From the NCBI RefSeq assembly GCF_049801055.1, contig NZ_JBNAGF010000002.1, forward strand, positions 372,001-436,000: DNA of 64,000 nt, read 5' to 3'. This DNA is from JBNAGF01 sp049801055. GTDB lineage: Bacteria > Pseudomonadota > Alphaproteobacteria > Rhodobacterales > Rhodobacteraceae. Within the stretch, counting starts at the first letter, position 1, and the number at the start of each line of letters is the position of its first letter. The notes below the pieces were generated by a model, which worked only from the letters and a program-made list of their open reading frames with translations, made no database searches and was not told the DNA's origin. Made by a program: the position numbers and the translations under genes. This document shows positions 1-8,628 of the stretch, one piece after another.

Positions 1-2
1 CG

Positions 3-1310
3 TCCGGTCGGCTTTCCAGAGATGAACTGACTTCGAATTTCTCGGATCTGCATCCGGCATACGCGCCGCATGAGGCGGCCGTGGCTGCGGATCGCTGCTA
101 TTTCTGTTACGATGCGCCGTGCCAGACGGCCTGTCCCACGGATATCGATATTCCTCTGTTCATCCGACAAATTCAGGCCGGACAATCCGAGGCGGCGGCC
201 CGGACGATCCTCAGCCAGAACATTCTCGGCGGCATGTGTGCCCGTGTTTGCCCGACAGAAACACTTTGCGAAGAGGTCTGTGTGCGCGAAACCGCAGAAG
301 GTAAACCGGTCGAGATCGGCCGGTTGCAGCGCCATGCGACTGACACGTTGATGGCGTCTGGTGAGCATCCTTTTGAGCGCGCTCCGGCAACCGGCAAGAC
401 GGTGGCCGTCGTTGGGGCAGGGCCGGCCGGGCTGGCCTGTGCCCATCGTCTGGCAATGCTGGGCAACGACGTGGTGATCCACGAGGCAAAGGCGAAATCC
501 GGTGGGCTCAACGAGTTCGGCATTGCCGCTTACAAGAGCACCAACAATTTCGCCGAAGCCGAAGTGGACTGGCTGCTGAAGATCGGTGGCATCACTGTCG
601 AAACCGGTTCTGCGCTCGGACAGGGGATTACTCTGGACGGTTTGCAGCAGAACTATGACGCGGTGTTCCTGTCGATCGGCCTTGCCGGGGTAAACGCTCT
701 GCGCGCAGATGGCGCGGACAAGGACGGTGTGCGCGATGCGGTCGACTTTATCGCGGACCTACGGCAGTCAGGCGATCTATCGGCATTGCCGGTTGGTCGT
801 AACGTGGTGGTCATCGGTGGCGGCATGACCGCAATTGACGCTGCGGTGCAGTCCAAGCTGTTGGGCGCCGAGAATGTCACGGTTGCCTATCGCCGGTCCC
901 GCACCGAGATGGGCGCAAGTGGGTTCGAACAGGATCTCGCGGCCTCCAAAGGCGTCAAGTTGATGTTCAACGTTCAGCCGGTGGCCGTCCATGGCAATGG
1001 CGCAGCTGTTGAGATCGAACTGGAATACACATCTTCTCAGGGCGGCAGCCTGAGCGGGACCGGTGAGACTGTGCGTCTGCGGGCCGATCAGGTGTTCAAG
1101 GCCATCGGTCAGTCACTCGAGGGCGCGCCGGACGGTATCGCGCTCGAAGGCGGCAAGATCCGTGTCGACGAAAACGGCCGCACGTCAATCTCCGGCGTCT
1201 GGGCCGGGGGCGACTGTGCCTCTGGTGGTGAGGACCTGACAGTGACCGCCGTGGCCGAAGGCAGGGATGCGGCAATGGACATCCACGCCTCGCTTGCGGG
1301 CAGCTCCTGA
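3..1310 (+). CDS. preT: NAD(P)-dependent dihydropyrimidine dehydrogenase subunit PreT (5' truncated by window edge)
   Basis: The reading frame is open from the first bases of the window, so the true start lies upstream and 435 residues are visible. The first part has the glutamate-synthase-small-chain-like Fe-S domain with two Cys clusters (CYFCYDAPCQTACPTDIDI and CARVCPTETLCEEVC). It is followed by a Rossmann FAD site (VVGAGPAGLACAHRLA) and a second NAD(P) dinucleotide fold (VVVIGGGMTAIDAA). PreT passes electrons from NAD(P)H to PreA, which reduces uracil/thymine to the dihydro form in the cytosol. PreA is encoded downstream at 2733, and the other pathway enzymes follow. Glutamate synthase small chain is the main alternative for the family, but the PreA neighbour makes PreT much more likely. 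Confidence 0.93.
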   Translation, partial: SGRLSRDELTSNFSDLHPAYAPHEAAVAADRCYFCYDAPCQTACPTDIDIPLFIRQIQAGQSEAAARTILSQNILGGMCARVCPTETLCEEVCVRETAEGKPVEIGRLQRHATDTLMASGEHPFERAPATGKTVAVVGAGPAGLACAHRLAMLGNDVVIHEAKAKSGGLNEFGIAAYKSTNNFAEAEVDWLLKIGGITVETGSALGQGITLDGLQQNYDAVFLSIGLAGVNALRADGADKDGVRDAVDFIADLRQSGDLSALPVGRNVVVIGGGMTAIDAAVQSKLLGAENVTVAYRRSRTEMGASGFEQDLAASKGVKLMFNVQPVAVHGNGAAVEIELEYTSSQGGSLSGTGETVRLRADQVFKAIGQSLEGAPDGIALEGGKIRVDENGRTSISGVWAGGDCASGGEDLTVTAVAEGRDAAMDIHASLAGSS

Positions 1311-1420
1311 GGTTTTCTGCTATGCTGACGACGCCCCCAGAGAGGGGCGTCGCGGCAATAAGACCCAACCAGAAACGGGGTCACATGACAGCCCCACGTG
1401 AACACATAGCCGGATGACAG

Positions 1421-2596
1421 ATGCCTGACCGATTGATGCTCCCCCCCGCACCGGTGATACGCGTATCACCAGAGCGCGTGCGGCTGGACACAAAGTTCGT
1501 CACTGGCATGCAGACGATCTGCGAAACATGGCCCGGACGTGTGGATTGCGTCTTGCGGGAAGGGGTCGACAGTATTCCCTTCGACGCCGAGTATGATGTG
1601 GCGGATCTGCCTTTTGGCTTGCGTCTGTTGCCCGAAGGCAGCGCCGTGGACGAGGCGGTGTTGCAGGAATACGATGTCATCGAGGCATCGGGCGATCTGC
1701 ATCTCGATCTGCATCTTGCCGAAGCAGCCCGGCGTCTGAAAACCCGCATCGTCTATGTGGTCGAATATGATCTGAACACCCGATTGCAGATCCTGCGGCT
1801 CGACCGGTCAACATCGCTGCCCCAGAAACTGAAAAGCGGGATCTGGACGCTTCAGCAAGAACGGTTGCGCCGCAAGGCGTTCGGGCTTGCTGACGGGCTT
1901 CAGGTCAACGGTTTTCCGGCCTTTGACAGCTATTCGGGATACAGCGACGACACGCTTCTGTTTCTCGACAACCGGATGCGGCGCGAGATGTTCGCGCGAA
2001 AGGCCGACCTTGCGGATCGCGATGCACGTCTGCGCAGAGGCGCGCCTCTGCGGCTGATCAATTCGGGGCGGCTCGAGACAATGAAAGGTGCGCAGGATCT
2101 GGTTCCGCTGGCGCGCGCGCTGAACGATCGGGGCGTGAACTTTACGCTCGACATCTACGGCGCAGGCAGCCTGCGGAGCGAGATTTCGGACGGGATAGCA
2201 CGGTATGAGCTCGCAGAGGTGGTTCGCCTTCACGAACCGGTCGATTTCGAAACCGAACTGGTGCCCATATCCCGCAGCGCTGCAGATGTGTTTCTGAGCT
2301 GCCACCGGCAATCGGATCCGTCCTGCACCTATATCGAAGCGATGGGCTGTGGCCTGCCTGTGGTCGGTTATGCCAACGACATGCTGGCCCGTTTGATGGA
2401 GGACGCGAAAGCTGGGTGGACGGTGCCTCTTGGCGATGTGCCCGCGCTGGCTGACAGGATTGCCGGCATCGCCCGGGATCCGGACGAGATCCATCGCGCC
2501 AGTGTTGCCGCCCTGTCATACGCCGCCCGGCATGATTTCGAGACAGAATTTGCAAAGCGCCGCGACCACCTGATCGGTGTGGGAGGTCGGGCATGA
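1421..2596 (+). CDS. GT-B glycosyltransferase (family 4-like)
   Basis: A 391-residue cytosolic protein with no signal peptide. The C-terminal half reads as a group 1/GT4 glycosyltransferase: a first strand with INSGRLETMKGAQDLVPLA, a sugar-nucleotide region LDIYGAGSLRSEI, and the E-x7-E type motif DPSCTYIEAMGCGLPVVGY. The N-terminal half is less conserved, as usual for the acceptor domain. Acceptor and donor cannot be read from sequence. It lies between preT and preA, two genes normally adjacent, with about 110 and 136 bp on either side. This position looks like an insertion into the pyrimidine operon rather than a functional link; cell-surface or exopolysaccharide glycosylation is only a guess. 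Confidence 0.85.
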   Translation: MPDRLMLPPAPVIRVSPERVRLDTKFVTGMQTICETWPGRVDCVLREGVDSIPFDAEYDVADLPFGLRLLPEGSAVDEAVLQEYDVIEASGDLHLDLHLAEAARRLKTRIVYVVEYDLNTRLQILRLDRSTSLPQKLKSGIWTLQQERLRRKAFGLADGLQVNGFPAFDSYSGYSDDTLLFLDNRMRREMFARKADLADRDARLRRGAPLRLINSGRLETMKGAQDLVPLARALNDRGVNFTLDIYGAGSLRSEISDGIARYELAEVVRLHEPVDFETELVPISRSAADVFLSCHRQSDPSCTYIEAMGCGLPVVGYANDMLARLMEDAKAGWTVPLGDVPALADRIAGIARDPDEIHRASVAALSYAARHDFETEFAKRRDHLIGVGGRA

Positions 2597-2732
2597 CCGT
2601 GGAAACGACGATACGCGTGAACGCGAAGACTCAACATGACAGCCGCAGGACCACAACACCTATCGGGTCGATCCCGGCAAGAGGTTCGGTGGCGAGGAAC
2701 AGCAACAAGAATATCCAAGGGAGGCCTTGAAA

Positions 2733-4037
2733 ATGGCAGATCTGACAACAGACTTTTTGGGGATCAAGAGCCCGAATCCGTATTGGCTGGCTTCGGCTCC
2801 GCCGACGGACAAGGAATACAACGTCCGCCGTGCTTTCGAAGCGGGTTGGGGTGGTGTTGTCTGGAAAACTCTGGGTTCCGAGGGGCCGCCGGTCGTGAAC
2901 GTGAATGGTCCACGATACGGAGCAGTCTACGGTGCCGATCGGAGATTGTTGGGTTTGAACAACATTGAGTTGATCACCGACCGGCCTCTTGAGGTGAATC
3001 TCGAAGAGATGGCCCGGGTCAAGTCGGACTACCCGGACCGCGCGCTGATTGCTTCGATCATGGTGCCCTGCGAGGAAGCTGCCTGGAAAGCGATTTTGCC
3101 GCGGGTGGCGGAAACCGGTGCGGACGGGATCGAACTTAACTTTGGTTGCCCGCACGGTATGAGCGAGCGCGGCATGGGGGCCGCCGTCGGCCAGGTTCCG
3201 GAATACATCGAGATGGTGACCCGCTGGTGCAAGCAGTATTACGACAAGCCGGTCATCGTAAAGCTGACGCCGAACATCACTGACATCCGCAAGCCGGCGG
3301 CAGCGGCCAAAAATGGTGGTGCGGACGCGGTTTCTCTGATCAACACCATCAATTCGATTACCAGTGTCAATCTCGACAGCTTCAGTCCCGAGCCGTCGAT
3401 CGACGGCAAAGGGAGCCATGGCGGCTATTGCGGTCCGGCGGTGAAGCCCATTGCGCTGTCGATGGTCTCGGAGATTTCGCGGGATCCCGAAACCCACGGG
3501 CTGCCAATCTCGGGTATCGGCGGCGTGACGACATGGCGCGACGCGGCAGAATTCATCGCGCTTGGCGCTGGCAATGTTCAGGTTTGCACCGCGGCGATGA
3601 CCTATGGGTTCCGCATCATCGAGGAACTGACGGCCGGGCTGAGCCAGTGGATGGATGAAAAAGGCTATACATCAGTGTCCGAGGTCGTTGGCCGGGCCGT
3701 TCCGAATGTGACCGACTGGCAGTATCTCAACCTGAACTACATCGCCAAAGCCAAGATTGATCAGGACCAGTGCATCAAGTGCGGCCGTTGTTTCGCGGCC
3801 TGCGAAGACACTTCGCATCAGGCGATCTCGATGTCGGATGACCGCGTGTTTGAGGTGATCGACGAGGAATGCGTGGCCTGCAATCTCTGTGTCGATGTCT
3901 GCCCGGTCGAAGGATGTATCGACATGGTGCCGATGCAGGCCGGCGATGTCGATCCGCGTACCGGCAAAGTGGTCGAGAAAGAATATGCCAACTGGACCAC
4001 GCATCCGAACAATCCAATGGCCAAAGCGGCAGAGTAA
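2733..4037 (+). CDS. preA: NAD(P)-dependent dihydropyrimidine dehydrogenase subunit PreA
   Basis: 434 residues. The TIM-barrel dihydroorotate-dehydrogenase-like FMN domain occupies roughly residues 1-330 and contains the family loop NFGCPHGMSERGMGAAVGQ, whose Cys is the expected active-site acid. The C-terminal domain has two [4Fe-4S] motifs, CIKCGRCFAACED and CVACNLCVDVCPVEGC. It reduces uracil and thymine with electrons from PreT. The ATG at 2733 is chosen because AAGGGAGG lies 8-9 bases upstream and homologues begin MADL; an in-frame TTG at 2727 is too close to that site. It heads the first step of the uracil to beta-alanine route whose later enzymes are at 4869 and 6273. Confidence 0.96.
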   Translation: MADLTTDFLGIKSPNPYWLASAPPTDKEYNVRRAFEAGWGGVVWKTLGSEGPPVVNVNGPRYGAVYGADRRLLGLNNIELITDRPLEVNLEEMARVKSDYPDRALIASIMVPCEEAAWKAILPRVAETGADGIELNFGCPHGMSERGMGAAVGQVPEYIEMVTRWCKQYYDKPVIVKLTPNITDIRKPAAAAKNGGADAVSLINTINSITSVNLDSFSPEPSIDGKGSHGGYCGPAVKPIALSMVSEISRDPETHGLPISGIGGVTTWRDAAEFIALGAGNVQVCTAAMTYGFRIIEELTAGLSQWMDEKGYTSVSEVVGRAVPNVTDWQYLNLNYIAKAKIDQDQCIKCGRCFAACEDTSHQAISMSDDRVFEVIDEECVACNLCVDVCPVEGCIDMVPMQAGDVDPRTGKVVEKEYANWTTHPNNPMAKAAE

Positions 4038-4065
4038 GCAGGCCGGCCAGAGGCAAACCAGGATC

Positions 4066-4095
4066 GGGGCGGCGCATAGTGCCGCTCCTTTTCTT
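4066..4095 (+). terminator. Rho-independent terminator after preA
   Basis: GGGGCGGC (4066-4073) pairs with GCCGCTCC (4081-4088, one G-U) across a 7-base loop and is followed by CTTTTCTT. It sits between the convergent ends of preA and rutR and overlaps the rutR stop codon. Confidence 0.7.
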
Positions 4096-4702
4096 ATGGG
4101 GCCAGCAGCCGCGAATAGAGCGTTTCGAGAAACGGCTCGGCACCTTCATAGGGGTCTTCTTCGCCAAGGATGGCGTGGACCTGCACCTCAAAATCCGCGT
4201 AGTGCTGGGTCAGAGCCCAGATGGAGAACACGAGGTGGTAGGGATGCACTTTTGCGATCCGCCCCTGATCCATCCAGCTTTGCAGCAGCGCGGCCTTTTC
4301 ATCGACCAGAGTCTTCAGATCCCGGCTGAGCGCGTCTTGGATCCTTGGCGCACCTTGAACAATTTCGTTGGCAAAGAGTCTGCTCTCGCGCGGGTAATCC
4401 CGGCTGATCTGCAATTTTCGTTCGATATAGGCCATGATTTCAGACTGTGGATCGCCCTTTTCATCGAGCGAGCGCAGAGGGTCAAGCCAGGTGTCGAGAA
4501 GCTGTTCGAGCAGCGCATTGTGCATGGCCTCTTTCGACGGGAAGTAGTAGAGAAGATTGGGTTTCGACAACCCGGCCTCGGCAGCGATCTGGTCCACTGT
4601 TGCACCGCGAAAGCCACGGGCGGCAAATACGGTCAGGGCCGCTTCGAGAATTGCGGTTCGGTTCTTTTTCTGGATTCGGGTGGGTGCGCGATCCTGCGGC
4701 AT
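4094..4702 (-). CDS. rutR: TetR-family pyrimidine-responsive regulator, RutR-like
   Basis: 202 residues. An N-terminal TetR helix-turn-helix (residues about 16-62: AILEAALTVFAARGFRGATVDQIAAEAG then LSKPNLLYYFPSKEAM, each quoted as a separate piece) is followed by a long helical ligand domain of the RutR/YcdC type (DYPRESRLFANEIVQGAP). RutR binds uracil/thymine, which releases it from DNA. It is divergent from the amidohydrolase gene, and the intergenic region contains a palindrome (4805-4820) closely matching the RutR operator TTGACCAnnTGGTCAA. This supports local control of the pyrimidine operon. The start at 4702 fits the usual RutR N-terminus. Confidence 0.9.
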   Translation of the reverse strand: MPQDRAPTRIQKKNRTAILEAALTVFAARGFRGATVDQIAAEAGLSKPNLLYYFPSKEAMHNALLEQLLDTWLDPLRSLDEKGDPQSEIMAYIERKLQISRDYPRESRLFANEIVQGAPRIQDALSRDLKTLVDEKAALLQSWMDQGRIAKVHPYHLVFSIWALTQHYADFEVQVHAILGEEDPYEGAEPFLETLYSRLLAP

Positions 4703-4772
4703 GTGAATTGCCCATTTTCCTGTCGTTATCTGCGCCGGGACGCGGATTTTTTAAATGTGGCGATGCAATTTC

Positions 4773-4800
4773 TTGACTGGTGCTGAGTCCGTGATAGCGT
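4773..4800 (+). promoter_or_regulatory. Candidate sigma70 promoter of the hydantoinase/ureidopropionase operon
   Basis: TTGACT (4773-4778) and TAGCGT (4795-4800) with a 16-base spacer lie directly upstream of the RutR palindrome, so repressor bound at 4805-4820 would cover the start site. The -10 hexamer is weak (3/6), so this placement is tentative. Confidence 0.35.
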
Positions 4801-4804
4801 GAGT

Positions 4805-4820
4805 TTGACCGTTTGGTCAA
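4805..4820. promoter_or_regulatory. RutR operator palindrome
   Basis: TTGACCGTTTGGTCAA has perfect 6-base arms (TTGACC / GGTCAA) and matches the known RutR consensus TTGACCAnnTGGTCAA at 15 of 16 positions. It lies between divergent rutR and the gene at 4869. Confidence 0.85.
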
Positions 4821-4868
4821 ATCTGAAAAAACACAGCGAACAAATTCGCGAGCAACAGGGGAAGAACA

Positions 4869-6119
4869 ATGGCGGCTCCGGCACAGAATCTCAGGATCAA
4901 CGGAGACAGGCTCTGGGATAGCCTGATGGAGATGGCCAAGATTGGCCCGGGCGTAGCAGGCGGAAACAACCGTCAGACTCTGACGGATGAGGATGCGGAA
5001 GGTCGCGCCTTGTTCCAAAGCTGGTGCGAAGCGGCCGGCTGCACAATGGGGCTGGATCAGATGGGCAACATGTTCGCCCGCCGCGAAGGCACCGACCCCG
5101 AAGCTCTGCCGGTTTATGTCGGCAGTCACCTTGATACCCAACCCACCGGCGGCAAGTATGACGGTATTCTGGGCGTGCTTGGCGGGCTCGAGATCCTGCG
5201 AACGCTGAATGATCTGGGGATCAAGACCCGACATCCGATTGTTGCCACCAACTGGACCAACGAAGAAGGCACGCGGTTTGCACCCGCAATGCTGGCCTCT
5301 GGTGTATTCGCCGGAATGCATACCCAGGACTGGGCTTATGAACGCGAGGATGCCGCGGGTAAGACGTTTGGGGACGAACTCGCGCGGATCGGCTGGCGGG
5401 GCGACGAAGAGGTCGGAGCTCGAAAAATGCACGCCTTTTTCGAGCTGCATATCGAACAGGGCCCTATCCTCGAAGCCGAGGGAAAGGACATCGGCGTTGT
5501 CACTCATGGGCAGGGCCTGTCGTGGACGCAGGTGACGATTACCGGAAAAGACGCCCATACCGGGTCGACCCCGATGCCGATGCGCCGCAATGCCGGGCTG
5601 GCCATGGCGCGTGTTCTGGAGGCGGTGGACGAGATCGCGTGGTCGCATGCGCCCCATGCGGTTGGGGCTGCCGGGCATATCGATGTCTACCCGAACTCAC
5701 GCAACGTGATCCCCGGCAAGGTGGTGTTCACTGTGGATCTGCGCTCGCCGGAGCTGTCGGTGATTGAGGACATGGAGACGCGCCTGCGGGCCGAAGGCAA
5801 CAAGATTGCCGAAGCCATGGGGGTCGAGATCGAATACGAGAAGGTGGGTGGATTTGATCCGGTCAAGTTCGACGACACCTGCGTGGCGGCGGTGCGAAAC
5901 GCGGCCGATCGCCTCGGATACTCGCATCGCGACATCATTTCGGGGGCAGGGCATGACGCCTGCTGGATCAACCGGGTAGCACCGACCGCGATGGTGATGT
6001 GTCCATGTGTGGACGGGTTGAGCCACAACGAGGCCGAAGAGATCAGCAAGGACTGGGCTGCAGCTGGGACGGATGTTCTGTTTCACGCGGTGGTCGAGAC
6101 GGCGGAGATCGTTGAGTGA
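4869..6119 (+). CDS. Zn-dependent amidohydrolase, beta-ureidopropionase / N-carbamoyl-amino-acid hydrolase (M20 family)
   Basis: 416 residues, the usual length for the HydC/AmaB family. Metal-binding M20 signatures are visible: VGSHLDTQPTGGKYDGILG (His and Asp ligands), NWTNEEGTRF (the EE pair), and a late GHDACWI. The dimerization domain lies in the middle (TGKDAHTGSTPMP). In this cluster the expected reaction is hydrolysis of N-carbamoyl-beta-alanine to beta-alanine, CO2 and ammonia, the last step of reductive uracil breakdown. Allantoate amidohydrolase is a close relative and cannot be excluded by sequence alone, but the adjacent dihydropyrimidinase and PreTA point to ureidopropionase. AGGGGAAG precedes the ATG. 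Confidence 0.9.
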   Translation: MAAPAQNLRINGDRLWDSLMEMAKIGPGVAGGNNRQTLTDEDAEGRALFQSWCEAAGCTMGLDQMGNMFARREGTDPEALPVYVGSHLDTQPTGGKYDGILGVLGGLEILRTLNDLGIKTRHPIVATNWTNEEGTRFAPAMLASGVFAGMHTQDWAYEREDAAGKTFGDELARIGWRGDEEVGARKMHAFFELHIEQGPILEAEGKDIGVVTHGQGLSWTQVTITGKDAHTGSTPMPMRRNAGLAMARVLEAVDEIAWSHAPHAVGAAGHIDVYPNSRNVIPGKVVFTVDLRSPELSVIEDMETRLRAEGNKIAEAMGVEIEYEKVGGFDPVKFDDTCVAAVRNAADRLGYSHRDIISGAGHDACWINRVAPTAMVMCPCVDGLSHNEAEEISKDWAAAGTDVLFHAVVETAEIVE

Positions 6120-6191
6120 GATGGCGCCCCGGAAACGTTCCAGTGGAGCGTTTCACCCGCGAACGGGGGGTGCCCGGAAGGTGAAGCCGGA

Positions 6192-6209
6192 TTGGGGGCC
6201 AGCCCCCAA
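6192..6209. repeat. Intergenic GC-rich hairpin, possible dispersed Rhodobacteraceae repeat
   Basis: TTGGGGGC / GCCCCCAA with a 2-base loop, followed by AACCCCCGGAGTACTTG and AAAAAGATGAAG. From memory, similar 'gggggc...gccccc aaaccccccgagtattttt...agatgaag' strings recur between genes in this family. The element lies 60 bp before the dihydropyrimidinase start and may act as an RNA processing or attenuation hairpin. Confidence 0.5.
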
Positions 6210-6272
6210 ACCCCCGGAGTACTTGAAAAAGATGAAGAGAGGCGCACAAACGGCGCCCGCAGGGAGATGAAA

Positions 6273-7727
6273 ATGGCTACAGTCATCAAGAATGGAACCG
6301 TTGTCACGGCCGATCTGAGCTATAAGGCGGACGTAAAGGTTGAGGGCGGTGTGATCACCGAGATCGGTCCGGATCTGAGGGGCGATGCCGAGCTAGATGC
6401 CACTGGCTGCTACGTGATGCCGGGTGGGATCGATCCGCATACCCATCTGGAGATGCCCTTTATGGGCACCTATTCCAGTGATGATTTCGAAAGCGGAACC
6501 CGCGCCGGGCTGGCCGGCGGCACCACGATGGTGGTGGATTTCGCGTTGCCCAATCCCGGTGAAGGGTTGCTGGACGCACTGAAACGCTGGGACAACAAAT
6601 CAACCCGCGCCAATTGCGACTATTCTTTCCACATGGCGGTTACGTGGTGGGGGGAGCAGGTCTTTGAGGACATGAAGACCGTGGTTGAACAGCGCGGTAT
6701 CAACACCTTCAAGCATTTCATGGCCTACAAGGGCGCGCTGATGGTGAATGACGACGAAATGTATGCGTCTTTCCAGCGCCTTGCTGAGCTTGGCGGAATT
6801 GCCATGGTGCATGCCGAGAACGGCGATGTGGTGGCGGAGCTGTCTGCCAAGTTGCTGGCAGAGGGCAATACCGGGCCGGAGGCACATGCCTATTCCCGAC
6901 CACCGCAGGTCGAGGGGGAGGCCACCAATCGCGCGATCATGATCGCGGATATGGCGGGGGTTCCGCTCTATGTCGTGCACACTTCCTGTGAGGAAAGCCA
7001 TGAGGCGATCCGTCGAGCCCGGATGCAGGGCAAGCGGGTCTGGGGTGAACCTCTGATCCAGCATTTGACATTGGACGAAAGCGAGTATTTCAACAAGGAC
7101 TGGGACCATGCCGCGCGGCGCGTGATGAGCCCTCCGTTCCGCAACAAACAGCATCAGGACAGCCTCTGGGCAGGGCTGCAATCGGGGTCGCTCTCGGTTG
7201 TGGCGACCGATCACTGTGCCTTTACCACCGAGCAGAAACGCTATGGTGTGGGTGACTTCACCAAGATCCCGAACGGAACCGGAGGTTTGGAAGACCGTAT
7301 GCCGATGTTGTGGACGCACGGGGTTGCGACCGGCCGGCTGACTGCAAATGAGTTCGTCGCGGTGACTTCAACCAATATCGCCAAGATATTGAATTGTTAC
7401 CCGAAAAAGGGGGCGGTTCTCGTGGGCGCCGACGCGGATCTGGTGGTTTGGGATCCGAACAAGACCAAGACCATCTCGGCCAGCAGCCAGCAGTCTGCCA
7501 TCGATTACAACGTCTTTGAGGGTCACGAGGTCAAAGGGCTGCCAAGGTTCACCCTGACCCGTGGGCAGGTTGCGGTGCATGACGGTGAGATCCGCACGCA
7601 GGAAGGCCATGGCAAGTTCGTGGAGCGTCAGGCGCAAACCACGGTCAACAAGGCGCTTTCAACCTGGAAGGAGCTTACGGCTCCGCGACCCGTGGAACGG
7701 ACAGGAATTCCGGCCACCGGCGTTTGA
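6273..7727 (+). CDS. hydA: Dihydropyrimidinase (D-hydantoinase family)
   Basis: 484 residues. The cyclic-amidohydrolase metal site is complete: GGIDPHTHLEMPF (H-x-H), FKHFMAYKGALM (the carboxylated bridging Lys), HAENGD and VVHTSCEES (His ligands), and VATDHCAF (Asp). It opens the dihydrouracil ring to N-carbamoyl-beta-alanine, the middle step of the pathway. I start it at ATG 6273 because AGGGAG (6261-6266) is then 6 bases away; the in-frame ATG at 6267 abuts the ribosome site. It is followed after 58 bp by the ABC transporter genes. Confidence 0.94.
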   Translation: MATVIKNGTVVTADLSYKADVKVEGGVITEIGPDLRGDAELDATGCYVMPGGIDPHTHLEMPFMGTYSSDDFESGTRAGLAGGTTMVVDFALPNPGEGLLDALKRWDNKSTRANCDYSFHMAVTWWGEQVFEDMKTVVEQRGINTFKHFMAYKGALMVNDDEMYASFQRLAELGGIAMVHAENGDVVAELSAKLLAEGNTGPEAHAYSRPPQVEGEATNRAIMIADMAGVPLYVVHTSCEESHEAIRRARMQGKRVWGEPLIQHLTLDESEYFNKDWDHAARRVMSPPFRNKQHQDSLWAGLQSGSLSVVATDHCAFTTEQKRYGVGDFTKIPNGTGGLEDRMPMLWTHGVATGRLTANEFVAVTSTNIAKILNCYPKKGAVLVGADADLVVWDPNKTKTISASSQQSAIDYNVFEGHEVKGLPRFTLTRGQVAVHDGEIRTQEGHGKFVERQAQTTVNKALSTWKELTAPRPVERTGIPATGV

Positions 7728-7785
7728 ACGAAACTGAACCGCCCCCGGTCGACTGGCCGGGGACGCTTCAACTTGGGGCAGTAGA

Positions 7786-8583
7786 ATGAACACTGAAACC
7801 AATACCCAGCCCGTGATCGAGGCGAGGCAACTGGATCTTACCTTTGAGACCAATGACGGCCCGGTCCATGCGCTCAAAGACGTGAACCTGCAGATCGACA
7901 AGGGCGATTTCGTCAGCTTCATCGGGCCTTCGGGATGTGGCAAGACGACGTTCCTGAGATGCATTGCAGCCTTGGAAACCCCGACGGGCGGAACCTTGTC
8001 CGTCAATGGCATGAGCCCAGACGAGGCACGCCGGAACCGGGCTTATGGCTATGTCTTTCAGGCGGCCGGGCTTTATCCGTGGCGGACCATTGCCGGCAAT
8101 ATCAAACTTCCGCTGGAAATCATGGGTTTTGACCGGGCCGAGCAGGAGAGGCGCGTCAATAACGTCTTGCAACTTGTTGACCTTGAAGGGTTTGGGGGGA
8201 AATACCCGTGGCAGCTCTCCGGGGGGATGCAACAGCGTGCATCGATCGCGCGGGCGCTGGCGTTCGATGCCGATATTCTGTTGATGGACGAGCCTTTTGG
8301 CGCCTTGGATGAAATCGTGCGGGATCACCTCAACGAACAGCTGTTGGCACTGTGGGCGCGGACCGGCAAGACCATCGGCTTTGTGACCCATTCAATTCCC
8401 GAAGCGGTGTATCTGTCGACCAAGATCGTGGTGATGAGCCCGCGGCCGGGTCGGATCACTGACGTGATCGAAAGCCCGTTGCCCAGGGAGCGGCCGCTTG
8501 ACATTCGCGATACGCAGCAATTCATCGACGTGGCACACAGGGTGCGCGAAGGCTTGCGGGCGGGGCATTCCTATGACGACTGA
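7786..8583 (+). CDS. ABC transporter ATP-binding protein (NitT/TauT/THI5-type), probable pyrimidine uptake
   Basis: 265 residues with Walker A GPSGCGKT, Q-loop FQAAGLYPWRT, signature LSGGMQQR and Walker B ILLMDEPFGALDE, the typical NrtD/SsuB/TauB layout. It energizes the two permeases encoded next. Its place between dihydropyrimidinase and a THI5-like binding protein suggests import of pyrimidine bases or hydantoin-like compounds, which is an inference from context. Confidence 0.9.
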   Translation: MNTETNTQPVIEARQLDLTFETNDGPVHALKDVNLQIDKGDFVSFIGPSGCGKTTFLRCIAALETPTGGTLSVNGMSPDEARRNRAYGYVFQAAGLYPWRTIAGNIKLPLEIMGFDRAEQERRVNNVLQLVDLEGFGGKYPWQLSGGMQQRASIARALAFDADILLMDEPFGALDEIVRDHLNEQLLALWARTGKTIGFVTHSIPEAVYLSTKIVVMSPRPGRITDVIESPLPRERPLDIRDTQQFIDVAHRVREGLRAGHSYDD

Positions 8584-8628
8584 GCCGAGCGAATTTTTCT
8601 GGGGTCTCTCTAAGTGGAGGGTATCCCG

